Of a stretch of 64,000 nucleotides of DNA, positions 36,888 through 45,717 are shown piece after piece. The stretch's first letter is position 1. Every line of letters begins with the position of its first letter. A program made the position numbers and the translations under genes. The stretch is from an uncultured Aquimarina sp. (lineage in GTDB: Bacteria > Bacteroidota > Bacteroidia > Flavobacteriales > Flavobacteriaceae): NCBI RefSeq assembly GCF_947492965.1, contig NZ_CANLOZ010000011.1, positions 56,949-120,948 on the forward strand, given 5' to 3'. Below the pieces are notes generated by a model. That model was not told the DNA's origin, did no database searches, and was given only the letters and a program-made list of their open reading frames with translations.

Positions 36888-38750
36888 ATGGCAGCAGATA
36901 CACACATACAATTATTTATAGATGGTAATCCCATCCCAGCCTTTAAAAACTTATCACTACATCAGGAAATAGATGCCCATCATCATTTTGAACTCATTTG
37001 CAGAAAAGATGTACTAGAGGAAAACAATGATCATATTTCTGGAGAAAGCGTTCAATTTTTAGGTGGTGTTTTTCTAATTAGAATCCAATCAGTAAATGGT
37101 TTTTCAGAAAATGAAATTTTAGAGTTCAAAGGAATTGTCACTTCTGTAAAAACCGTGAAAGGCTACTATCATAAAACAGGTGACCTCATTCATATTTCAG
37201 GAAAAAGTTGTAGTATCATCGCAGATGATGGACCTCATTACTCTTCTCATCAAGATATCGCGATCTCCGAAATTCTTGAAAAGACGTTTACGGGATATGA
37301 CAAAGGTATTCTACAATGTTCCATTTCACCAAATATGGTCACTCCCATTCATTATAGTGTACAACAGGAAGAAAGTGCATTCCAATACGCCAGCAGACTT
37401 GCCGCACAGTATGGAGAATGGTTTTATTATGATGGTACCCAATTGATATTTGGAAAACCAGAAAGTAAAGATGCTGTTACGCTGAGATATGGATATGATT
37501 TATTAGAATTATCCATGAAATTAGAAGCTATCCCAAATAATTTTAAATATTTCACTAACGACTATCTAACCGATGCTTTCCATGAGGTAAAAACTAAAGA
37601 ATTACACTCTCATTCTAAAGGTTTTATTTCTACAATCAATCAAAAAAGCGACAAGTTATTTCAAAAGGAAACTCAGATTTTAGTAAGCTCACATGATGAT
37701 CCCAGAATGAAGTCCAGAATAGACGATCAGATACTTCATCAAAAAAGAGCCAATGAGATAAATCAAATAAAAGTAACCGGAAAAAGCAGCAATCCAAGTA
37801 TTACGATTGGAAGTAAAATACTTATAGATGGAGAAAGTACTTCTTATGGCGGATACAGAATTACAAAGGTAATTCATAATTGTAGCGAAAATGGTAGGTA
37901 CGAAAATACATTTGAGGCTATTACGGCAGAGTCTGATGTATATCCTAAAACCTCTATAAAAGCATTCCCCAAAAGCAAGTCACAGACTGCTGTAGTTGTA
38001 GATAATGTAGATCCTGAAGGGATGGGTAGAGTGAAGATACAATATGCTTGGCAAAAAGAGACTGGAGAAACTTCGCCATGGATTCGTCAAGCTAGTCTAG
38101 CAGGAGGACCAGGACAAGGAATGTATTTTGTACCAGAAAAGGGTGATGAAGTTATTGTTGACCACGAAGGTGACAATGCTGAATTACCTATAGTAAAAGG
38201 AAGTGTTACTAATTCATCATCTGTTCCAGAAAGTTTTAAAAGTGGTAATAATCACTTAAAAGCCATTAAAACAAGAAGTGGTAATCAGGTAACGTTAAAT
38301 GATAATGATGGTAGTGTTACTATTGCAGATCCAAGTGGTAATACTATTGTGATGGCTGGTAATGGTGAAATAACTATTAGCGCACCTAACAAAATTACCT
38401 TCTCCTCTACCGATATTGCCATAGAAGCTAGTAACGATGTTACTGTAAATGCTGGAAATAATATTAACACAAGTGCATCTAATAGTTTTAGTGCGAAAGC
38501 ATCATCTAGTATTTCTCTAAATGCAGGAAGTAGCTTAAGAGCAAAAGCGAAATCTACTGCCTCGTTAAGTGGTAAATCTACTAGAATTAGCGGAAAGCAT
38601 GTCTCGATAACTGCCTCTGTTTTAGCGAACATACAAGCTTCTATAGGGCTTACATTAACAGCATTAGGAATTGGAGTCATTGGGGGGAAAACAAAAATTG
38701 TAGGTAAATCAAAGTGCTCTGTTAAGGGAGGAGAAGTTTCTGTAAACTAA
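36888..38750 (+). CDS. VgrG-like type VI secretion spike protein
   Basis: A 620-residue protein. The N-terminal half is the gp27-like hub (residues 1-360), including A-S-R-L-A-A-Q-Y-G-E-W-F-Y-Y-D-G near residue 170. It is followed by a gp5 OB fold (V-D-P-E-G-M-G-R-V-K-I-Q-Y-A-W near residue 375, E-K-G-D-E-V-I-V near 420) and a repetitive beta-helix spike (460-610, G-N-x-I/S-A-S repeats). It forms the tip of a contractile injection needle that carries the toxin encoded 10 bp downstream. No other T6SS structural gene is in the window, so it is probably an orphan vgrG island. Confidence 0.92.
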   Translation: MAADTHIQLFIDGNPIPAFKNLSLHQEIDAHHHFELICRKDVLEENNDHISGESVQFLGGVFLIRIQSVNGFSENEILEFKGIVTSVKTVKGYYHKTGDLIHISGKSCSIIADDGPHYSSHQDIAISEILEKTFTGYDKGILQCSISPNMVTPIHYSVQQEESAFQYASRLAAQYGEWFYYDGTQLIFGKPESKDAVTLRYGYDLLELSMKLEAIPNNFKYFTNDYLTDAFHEVKTKELHSHSKGFISTINQKSDKLFQKETQILVSSHDDPRMKSRIDDQILHQKRANEINQIKVTGKSSNPSITIGSKILIDGESTSYGGYRITKVIHNCSENGRYENTFEAITAESDVYPKTSIKAFPKSKSQTAVVVDNVDPEGMGRVKIQYAWQKETGETSPWIRQASLAGGPGQGMYFVPEKGDEVIVDHEGDNAELPIVKGSVTNSSSVPESFKSGNNHLKAIKTRSGNQVTLNDNDGSVTIADPSGNTIVMAGNGEITISAPNKITFSSTDIAIEASNDVTVNAGNNINTSASNSFSAKASSSISLNAGSSLRAKAKSTASLSGKSTRISGKHVSITASVLANIQASIGLTLTALGIGVIGGKTKIVGKSKCSVKGGEVSVN

Positions 38751-38760
38751 AACATGCAAA

Positions 38761-41700
38761 ATGGCTAGACAATTTGTACCAGATGGAGAAACAATAAAAT
38801 GTTCGTTTGGAAAAGGCTCTTCAAATCTTATTGTAGATAGACCTAGTACAACTATTATGTTTAAAAAGAAATGGGCTACTGAAGCGGATTGCAAAATCAC
38901 TCCATTTAAAAGTTGTACTTGTCCTGCCAATGTAAGCAAAACGTGCACTCCAAAATTGCAAAAATGGTTGCCAAACACTGTTGCTCAATCAGTAAATAAC
39001 GGTGGAAATAAATTTTTATTAAGCTCCAGTAAAACAATGTGTACTTCTTATAGTGGACTTATTGAAATTGATCTGGAAGAAATATCACCGGCAGAACAAC
39101 ATGAAGATTTTGCTAGTAAAAATTCTGATGATGGTGCTGATCAAGATAGTTCCAACAAAACTCCATCGGAAAATGAAGAAAAAAAATATGCCAATCCTAG
39201 ACAAAGACGCGCTGCAGAATTAAGAAAACTAGCATTAAAGCGTGAGGAAGAAAGAAAAAATAATTTCGAAGATTCCACTGGCCAGAAAATATGGGATTTT
39301 GTAAAAGACATGGGAAGGCATGCGAATCCTATGGAACTCATCCCTAATCTATGGCATTATGGTACTGGTATCGCCTCTCAATTATGGGATGATTTCAAGA
39401 AAAGTGTAGATCTACTTGTAAACATTGGAGCCACTTCTGGTGATCTTGCTATTTATGTAGCGGAAAGACACCCAGTATATTTAAAAGGTCTAGAATTAAC
39501 AGACGACAAACTCTATGCAGAACAATTAGCTAAAAACATTGCTACCGATGCTCAACTAAAAGAATGGATGAACAAACAAGTGGAAGAGTTTCCTGAAAAA
39601 TTTAAAAATATTCCTGATGGCGTCGGAAAATGGATGGATAAAAAAGAAGATAAAATTCTTAACACACCTACCGATCAAGCTATGAAAGAAGTAGGTCGAT
39701 CTGTAGTAGAACTTATTGGATTTGGTAAAGCAGTAAAAGCAGGAAGAAAAGTATTTACAAAAGATTTTTGGACTGGTCTTAATCTCAAAACCACTGCTAA
39801 AGATTATGCTGCTAACATTTTGACTGCCGGATTAGCAAGTAAATTCCCTGCGGTACGAGATGCATTGAAAATTCTAGATAAAGCCAAAACAACAGGTGAT
39901 TATAAAAAAGCTGCTCAGGAAATGAAAGCTTTGGCAAAAGCTATCAACGAAGGAAAGGGTCCGAAATTATTTCATGAAGAACCTCCAAAAGAAAATCCTA
40001 AAAAACCTCAAGAAACCAATAAAAATCAAAATACCAATCCCCAAAACTCTCAAAATGGATCACAAAACACCAATAAAAACAGTACGCGTAAAGGTGATCC
40101 TGTAGATGTAATTACCGGAGTAAATATTTATGATTTTGTTGATTTTGAAATCCCCGGAATTATTCCAATTTTCTGGAAAAGAGTCTGGTATTCTGACTCT
40201 GCATATATAGGCCCTTTAGGACATGGAGTACATCATAATTATGATATACATCTTACGCATAGATCAGAAGATTCATTGCTTACTCTTGCTGATGGTAGAT
40301 TAGCATTTTTCTCATTATTAAATAAACAGAATAAATCTGAATATAACAGATCTGAAAAACTTCAACTAACCTATATCAATTCATCTACGTATCATCTTTA
40401 TGACTATAAAACACAGCTTACTTATGTATTAACCGCTCATTCGAGAACTTATAAGATTTCCAAAATCATAAAGGATGAGCAAGTCTTCATACAATTTAAT
40501 TATCAAGATAACTACCTCGATGAAATTATAGACACTGCTAACAGGCGAATCAAGATTCATTATGATACAGCACAAAGAATAGAAAAAATCACACAACATC
40601 ATCGATCTGAAAAACGAACTCTGGTGTCCTATGGATATAATGAAGCTGGAGATTTAGCTAAAATTACAGATGCTTCCAGTAAATCGGTAATCGCAGTTTA
40701 CAAGAATCATTTAATGGTTTCTAAAACGCATCGCGAAGGTGCTACTTGTTATTGGGAATATGAATCATATCAAACTGGTGCTAGGTGTACTCGTACTTGG
40801 TTAGAAGGAGGCACTTTAGACTACAAATTCCAGTATCATGAAAAATACAACGAGGTATGGGATTCTTATGGAAATAAAACCACTTATCACCATGAAAACA
40901 ATAACCCTGTAAAGATTATTGACCCGTTAGGTGGTATTACTATCAATCAGTATAATCAATTTGATGAACTAATAAGAATAACAGACCAGGAAGGATTACA
41001 AACGAAATATTCATATGATACTCGTGGCAATCAAACATCAGTCCGTTATCCAGATGGGGCTGGGATAGAATCTTCTTATGATGATCAAGGAAATTTACTC
41101 TTACAAACATCTCCAGAAGGAGGTGTCTTTTCGCGATTCTTCAAAAACAATAAGCTGAATACTATTATGTATCCAGATCAAACTATGCAAACTTTTGAAT
41201 ATAATGAGCATGGTTTAATTTCCAAAATTGCAGATGCAAATGAAAATATAATACAACTATTTTATGATGATGACTATAACCTAAATCATATGATTTCTCC
41301 AAAAGGAGAAGAATCTTTCTGGGAATACGATGCATGGGGGCAATGCATTAAAACGGTTAACCCAGCAAAACATCAACAGCAATTTTCATATGATAACCTA
41401 GGCAACATTTCTAAAATAAGACTTCCGGACAAAGGAAATATTCAACTTACTTATGATAGCTATGGTAGAATTTTACAAGCCATAGATAACAATCGTATAC
41501 TAAATTACGAATACACCATATTAGGAAATCTAAAATCAAGAGAACAAGATGGTCGAAAAGTTTTGTTTAGATATGATAAAGAAGAAAAACTTATTGGTGT
41601 TATCAATGAACATAAAGAGTCCTATCATTTTACCAGAGATGCATTAGGGAATATTATTAGAGAAGAAGGTTTTGATCAAATTACCAGAAATTTCATAAGA

Positions 41701-43551
41701 GATAAAGCCGGAAAAATTGTCAAAGAAGAAAAATCCAATAATAAGTATAGCACCTATGAATATGATAAAGGTGGGCGTGTATCAAGGATAGAATATCATG
41801 ATGATTCCTGGGTCACATTTGATTATAATAAAAACGGATTATTAACACAAGCGGTTAATCCAAACTCAATAACAAAAATCAATAGAGACGAAGCTGGAAG
41901 AGTTGTTTCTGAAGAACAGGATGGACATACGATATCCTTTAGCTATAATGACAAAGGACAGCAATCAAAAATACAAAGTAGTTTAGGTGCTTCCATACGT
42001 CTAAAATATACAGAACTGGGAGAAGTTTCTTCCGTAAAAGCTAAAAATCAGGATGATAACATATGGAAAGCTAATTTTAAATACAATAGTCTAGGTATGG
42101 AAACTGAACGTTCTTTACCAGGCGGAATAAAAACTAATTGGAGTTATGATCAAGCAGGACGACACAGACAACAATTTGTACAAAAAAGAGAAGTTGAAAC
42201 TAGACGAAAAACTTACACCTGGGATGTCAATCATAAACTAAAGAAAATTGTAGATAACCTAACCCAAGGAATTGTCAATTTTGCTTATGATGATTTCAAT
42301 AATTTGGCTTGGGCCAAATATGAAGATCAATCCTATGATTACAAATTACCAGATGAAGTTGGTAATCTATACAGAACAAAAACTCAAAAGGATCGAACAT
42401 ATGGTGCCAATGGTCAACTGTTAACTTCTGGAAAGACCATCTATGAATTTGACGATGAAGGAAACCTAATTAAGAAATCCTCTCCCAAAGGAATTTGGAA
42501 ATATGATTGGTACGCCAACGGAATGCTTAAAAGTATTTATCGTCCAGACCGAAGTATCATTGAAATGGAATATGATGCACTGGGAAGAAGAACCACAAAA
42601 ATTAGTAAACAGCATCCATCAAAGAAAACAGAGAACACTCCTGATTTAATTACTCGTTTTGTATGGAATGGAAATGTCCCCTTACATGAATGGCAATATA
42701 ATCTTAAGAATCAACTTAAATCAATTGTTGATGCATCTGGTTCATTATCAAAAGATCAAAAAGAACCTATAGAAAATCTTATTACTTGGGTTTTTGATCA
42801 AGGTAGTTTTAAACCTGCCGCGAAAATAACGGAAAATGACACTTATTCTATTATTACAGATCATCTTGGAACTCCAATGGAAATGTACAACAGCAATGGA
42901 GAAAAAACCTGGCATGCAGAATATGACATCTATGGAAAAATTCGTAACCTTGTAACAGGTTCATTGCAGGATTGTCCGTTTCGTTTTCAAGGTCAGTATG
43001 AAGATCTGGAAATAGATTTGTTTTATAACAGATTTCGTTATTACAATCCCGAAGAAGGCGTTTATATTTCCCAAGATCCTATCAGATTGTCAGGAAATAA
43101 TCCAACGATGTATGCATATACTCATGACAGCAATAGTTGGGTGGATATATTCGGTTTAGAACCAATTACGGACTGGAATACTTTTCAATCGAATACAAAA
43201 GGATGGTTCGGGAGTAGATCCGAAGCAGCTGTTGGATGGCAAGTATATAAAGAAAGTAGCCAAGCTTTTAGACAATTAGCAATAGGTAGATTATATGATA
43301 CCGAAGCTGCTAGTCAGTTAGGTATGCAAAGATTACATGTTCCTAAAGGATGGACTCCTGCTGTAAATGATTCTTGGATGCAAGGAGGTATCGATGCAAA
43401 TAAAACTTTTTATTTAGCTTCTAACCCAACTGACGCTAATAGAATTAATCCTCCAGGATCTGATTATGAAAATACAATATTTGATAGGGAAATAAAACAA
43501 GCAGAATCTCAAGGATATAAGATAAGAGGAGATGAATTAAAACCTTCTTAA
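38761..43551 (+). CDS. PAAR-like (DUF4280) RHS-repeat polymorphic toxin
   Basis: A 1596-residue effector. Residues 1-110 form a Cys-rich DUF4280/PAAR-like spike tip. Residues 110-440 are a linker with Lys/Asn-rich stretches. RHS/YD repeats run from about 450 to 1400 (patterns such as Y-D-x-x-G-x-x and G-N-L). The core ends Y-N-P-E-E-G-V-Y-I-S-Q-D-P-I-R-L and D-I-F-G-L-E-P (1462-1468), the RHS cleavage end. The C-terminal 128 residues are the toxin module. It shows G-R-L-Y-D-T, K-T-F-Y-L-A-S and F-D-R-E-I, which could be the R-S-E signature of ADP-ribosyltransferase toxins. That last point is inference. Confidence 0.93.
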   Translation: MARQFVPDGETIKCSFGKGSSNLIVDRPSTTIMFKKKWATEADCKITPFKSCTCPANVSKTCTPKLQKWLPNTVAQSVNNGGNKFLLSSSKTMCTSYSGLIEIDLEEISPAEQHEDFASKNSDDGADQDSSNKTPSENEEKKYANPRQRRAAELRKLALKREEERKNNFEDSTGQKIWDFVKDMGRHANPMELIPNLWHYGTGIASQLWDDFKKSVDLLVNIGATSGDLAIYVAERHPVYLKGLELTDDKLYAEQLAKNIATDAQLKEWMNKQVEEFPEKFKNIPDGVGKWMDKKEDKILNTPTDQAMKEVGRSVVELIGFGKAVKAGRKVFTKDFWTGLNLKTTAKDYAANILTAGLASKFPAVRDALKILDKAKTTGDYKKAAQEMKALAKAINEGKGPKLFHEEPPKENPKKPQETNKNQNTNPQNSQNGSQNTNKNSTRKGDPVDVITGVNIYDFVDFEIPGIIPIFWKRVWYSDSAYIGPLGHGVHHNYDIHLTHRSEDSLLTLADGRLAFFSLLNKQNKSEYNRSEKLQLTYINSSTYHLYDYKTQLTYVLTAHSRTYKISKIIKDEQVFIQFNYQDNYLDEIIDTANRRIKIHYDTAQRIEKITQHHRSEKRTLVSYGYNEAGDLAKITDASSKSVIAVYKNHLMVSKTHREGATCYWEYESYQTGARCTRTWLEGGTLDYKFQYHEKYNEVWDSYGNKTTYHHENNNPVKIIDPLGGITINQYNQFDELIRITDQEGLQTKYSYDTRGNQTSVRYPDGAGIESSYDDQGNLLLQTSPEGGVFSRFFKNNKLNTIMYPDQTMQTFEYNEHGLISKIADANENIIQLFYDDDYNLNHMISPKGEESFWEYDAWGQCIKTVNPAKHQQQFSYDNLGNISKIRLPDKGNIQLTYDSYGRILQAIDNNRILNYEYTILGNLKSREQDGRKVLFRYDKEEKLIGVINEHKESYHFTRDALGNIIREEGFDQITRNFIRDKAGKIVKEEKSNNKYSTYEYDKGGRVSRIEYHDDSWVTFDYNKNGLLTQAVNPNSITKINRDEAGRVVSEEQDGHTISFSYNDKGQQSKIQSSLGASIRLKYTELGEVSSVKAKNQDDNIWKANFKYNSLGMETERSLPGGIKTNWSYDQAGRHRQQFVQKREVETRRKTYTWDVNHKLKKIVDNLTQGIVNFAYDDFNNLAWAKYEDQSYDYKLPDEVGNLYRTKTQKDRTYGANGQLLTSGKTIYEFDDEGNLIKKSSPKGIWKYDWYANGMLKSIYRPDRSIIEMEYDALGRRTTKISKQHPSKKTENTPDLITRFVWNGNVPLHEWQYNLKNQLKSIVDASGSLSKDQKEPIENLITWVFDQGSFKPAAKITENDTYSIITDHLGTPMEMYNSNGEKTWHAEYDIYGKIRNLVTGSLQDCPFRFQGQYEDLEIDLFYNRFRYYNPEEGVYISQDPIRLSGNNPTMYAYTHDSNSWVDIFGLEPITDWNTFQSNTKGWFGSRSEAAVGWQVYKESSQAFRQLAIGRLYDTEAASQLGMQRLHVPKGWTPAVNDSWMQGGIDANKTFYLASNPTDANRINPPGSDYENTIFDREIKQAESQGYKIRGDELKPS

Positions 43552-43552
43552 A

Positions 43553-44068
43553 ATGAATAATTTATTAAGTAAAATCTTAACCAAAATAGAACAGTCTGAA
43601 GAACAAAACGATCTTTTATATAAAGAACTGATTAACTTAGTTTTACCCATTGAAGATATCAATCCAACAGAGTTTAAAAAGCTAAGCAGGGAAATATCTG
43701 ATAAAACACAAAAAAAGATAATTTTAACATCAGGTAAACTTGCATTAGTTGCAATAAAAAATAAAAATCAAAATTTTATTAGGGCTGCCTTAATCCTCCA
43801 AGCTTTGGAAAACTTTCAGTTAGACCCCAGAGAAAATATTTTGAGACTTTCACTTATTTGGGAAGTTTGTAAAAAGTTAAAATTAAATTTTAAAGAAGAA
43901 ATCAATTTGGTAAAACAAATTTCTTCTAAAAGAACTATTACACATTTAAATGAGTTTTACGAAAGACCTGACTATATGAAAAGTCTTAAAACTATGGGTT
44001 TCTGTATTATGAAAGAAAATGAAAACTATTTTTTAAAGGAGAAAATTGCACCTTGGATGAAAAATTAA
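43553..44068 (+). CDS. Putative immunity protein to the RHS toxin
   Basis: A 171-residue, helix-rich, soluble protein with no signal peptide. It starts 1 bp after the toxin stop codon, the usual place of the cognate immunity gene. I recognise no family. Leu/Lys/Glu-rich helices (residues 1-130) suggest an all-helical fold. The role is inferred from position only. Confidence 0.7.
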   Translation: MNNLLSKILTKIEQSEEQNDLLYKELINLVLPIEDINPTEFKKLSREISDKTQKKIILTSGKLALVAIKNKNQNFIRAALILQALENFQLDPRENILRLSLIWEVCKKLKLNFKEEINLVKQISSKRTITHLNEFYERPDYMKSLKTMGFCIMKENENYFLKEKIAPWMKN

Positions 44069-44122
44069 AATTATCTACTAAAATTCATAGCTTACCTTGA
44101 AAACACCAAACTTTTCAAACAA

Positions 44123-45082
44123 ATGATAACCTATCTAAAAGATATCGTAAAAAAACAGCACCTTAATGGCATCTCTGCTAATAAAGGTGAAGTAATTGGA
44201 TATTTCAACGATTTATCACCTGATGTAAACTCATTTATTAGTATTATCAACGATAATAATTATGTATTACGATTCTCTTGGGTAGCTGAGCAAAAATGGT
44301 TAGTAGAATTTCCTATTGTTACAAATCAAATTCATCAACAGCGATATGCAAATGAAACTCAATGTCAGGAATTGATACGTCAGGTTGATGCAAATGAAAA
44401 TTTTGATAATTTTGAAGGTTTTATTCAAGTCCCTGTAGAAGAATTTTCATTAGATGAAATGTTAGAGTTCAAAGCAGAAGATGAAGCTTTATTAAAAGAA
44501 GAAGAGTTTCCGACTAAAAAAATGATTACTTCTACTACAGATAAAGTCAAAATCAGCAAGACTAAAAAAAATTCCAAACCTTCTATCATTCTTGGCGATA
44601 TAGAAATTCCTAAACAAGAACGGAAAACTAAATCTATAGAACGCTTTACAACTAAAAAGAAGAAAAAAGCATCGCCTCTTCAACAATTTAAAGAATCTGA
44701 AAAAGAACTAAAAAACGAAACTATACAATCTAATTTTAATAAGACTCTTGCAAAACCAGCCCAGACAAATGTTTCAAAACCAAAAAAGTCCGAGAAAAAA
44801 ACCGAGAGCGCTAGTCTTCTAAGCTTAGAAAAAACTTCAAAAACTAAGAAAAAAACAGCACCTACATTACAAATGGAAGCACAAATCGGAGAGAATCAGA
44901 AAAAAACCACCAGCACTACCCTAAAAACAAATAAAAAATCGGAGTCTACCTTAGAAATAGGTGAAAAAATTGGGAAAAGTGTTAAAAAAACAACTCCTTC
45001 TACTCCGTCAAAAACCAAAGATACCAAACCCTTACCCAAACAAGAAAAACTATCCGATGATACTGGTTTTTTTAGTATTTAA
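44123..45082 (+). CDS. Lys-rich protein with ordered N-terminus, RHS island
   Basis: A 319-residue protein. Residues 1-115 look folded (I-S-I-I-N-D-N-N-Y-V-L-R-F-S-W, W-L-V-E-F-P-I-V). From 125 to the end it is a low-complexity Lys/Thr/Ser tail with loose repeats such as K-T-S-K-T-K-K-K-T-A-P-T-L and E-I-G-E-K-I-G-K-S-V-K-K-T-T. The N-terminal region could be an adaptor or second immunity-like domain; the tail is disordered and strongly basic. No family recognised. It is 54 bp after the immunity gene. Confidence 0.6.
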   Translation: MITYLKDIVKKQHLNGISANKGEVIGYFNDLSPDVNSFISIINDNNYVLRFSWVAEQKWLVEFPIVTNQIHQQRYANETQCQELIRQVDANENFDNFEGFIQVPVEEFSLDEMLEFKAEDEALLKEEEFPTKKMITSTTDKVKISKTKKNSKPSIILGDIEIPKQERKTKSIERFTTKKKKKASPLQQFKESEKELKNETIQSNFNKTLAKPAQTNVSKPKKSEKKTESASLLSLEKTSKTKKKTAPTLQMEAQIGENQKKTTSTTLKTNKKSESTLEIGEKIGKSVKKTTPSTPSKTKDTKPLPKQEKLSDDTGFFSI

Positions 45083-45263
45083 AAAAACTAACATAGTTGA
45101 AAAAACCTCATCTACACTTACTCATTTCATACCTCCACAACATTAGGTTGTTTGTCCACAAATAAAGGTCAAAATTCCCTAGCACCCATAATATTTACTT
45201 TCTAAACAATATCTTAAGTACTCTTATTACATCGTGTAATAAACTAACTTATTTTTTTACATC

Positions 45264-45443
45264 ATGATACATAACATATCAAATTTAGGAACTTCATTAA
45301 CTAAAGAACAGCAGAAAACAATTAACGGAGGATTATTGCCATGCCACAATAATCGCGATTGTGTTGACCTTACGGCAAGCTATAATTATCAATGTGTTTC
45401 TGTTCCAAGTTCACCATTCGGTAAATTATGCATATTACGATAG
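45264..45443 (+). CDS. Double-glycine leader small peptide 1 (Cys-rich)
   Basis: A 59-residue peptide starting ATG 45264. The leader ends L-T-K-E-Q-Q-K-T-I-N-G-G at residues 22-23, the double-glycine cut site of bacteriocin-type precursors, which is processed by peptidase-containing ABC exporters. The core of about 36 residues has four Cys (C-H, D-C-V, Q-C-V, L-C-I). Four Cys fit disulfide-bonded or otherwise modified peptides. No exporter is nearby. A similar but frame-broken gene lies at 63667. Confidence 0.7.
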   Translation: MIHNISNLGTSLTKEQQKTINGGLLPCHNNRDCVDLTASYNYQCVSVPSSPFGKLCILR

Positions 45444-45477
45444 TCGTAAAATGTAATGTCATTAAAAAATATATAAA

Positions 45478-45621
45478 ATGAAAAAAGACTTTTTAAAAAT
45501 AGAAGGAGTAAAAGTGCTAGAAAAACAAGTACAGAAATTAGTCAACGGAGGATATGATGGATGTGATTGTGGAGTACACACGAATATGCCATTCTTTTGT
45601 CCGCATAGAAATTGTGACTAA
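45478..45621 (+). CDS. Double-glycine leader small peptide 2 (Cys-rich)
   Basis: A 47-residue peptide. The leader M-K-K-D-F-L-K-I-E-G-V-K-V-L-E-K-Q-V then Q-K-L-V-N-G-G ends in a double glycine (24-25). The core is only 22 residues, with four Cys and the sequence Y-D-G-C-D-C-G, ending F-F-C-P-H-R-N-C-D. It lies 34 bp after peptide 1 and before a terminator, so the two form one operon. No modification gene is adjacent. Confidence 0.65.
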   Translation: MKKDFLKIEGVKVLEKQVQKLVNGGYDGCDCGVHTNMPFFCPHRNCD

Positions 45622-45647
45622 AGACATTTTTTCTTAATTAGAAATGT

Positions 45648-45686
45648 AAAACCCTCATCAAAGTAAAAATTGATGAGGGTTTTTTA
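45648..45686. terminator. Rho-independent terminator after the Cys-rich peptide pair
   Basis: The perfect 12-bp stem AAACCCTCATCA/TGATGAGGGTTT has a 10-nt loop and a run of T. Flanking A and T runs make it usable for the convergent LRR gene too. Confidence 0.85.
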
Positions 45687-45717
45687 TGATTGATCGATGA
45701 TATCAAAAAATACTAGA

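Noticed and set aside
44961..45146. 61-residue plus-strand frame at the end of the Lys-rich protein gene
   Set aside because: Mostly an alternate frame of the low-complexity tail; no signature.
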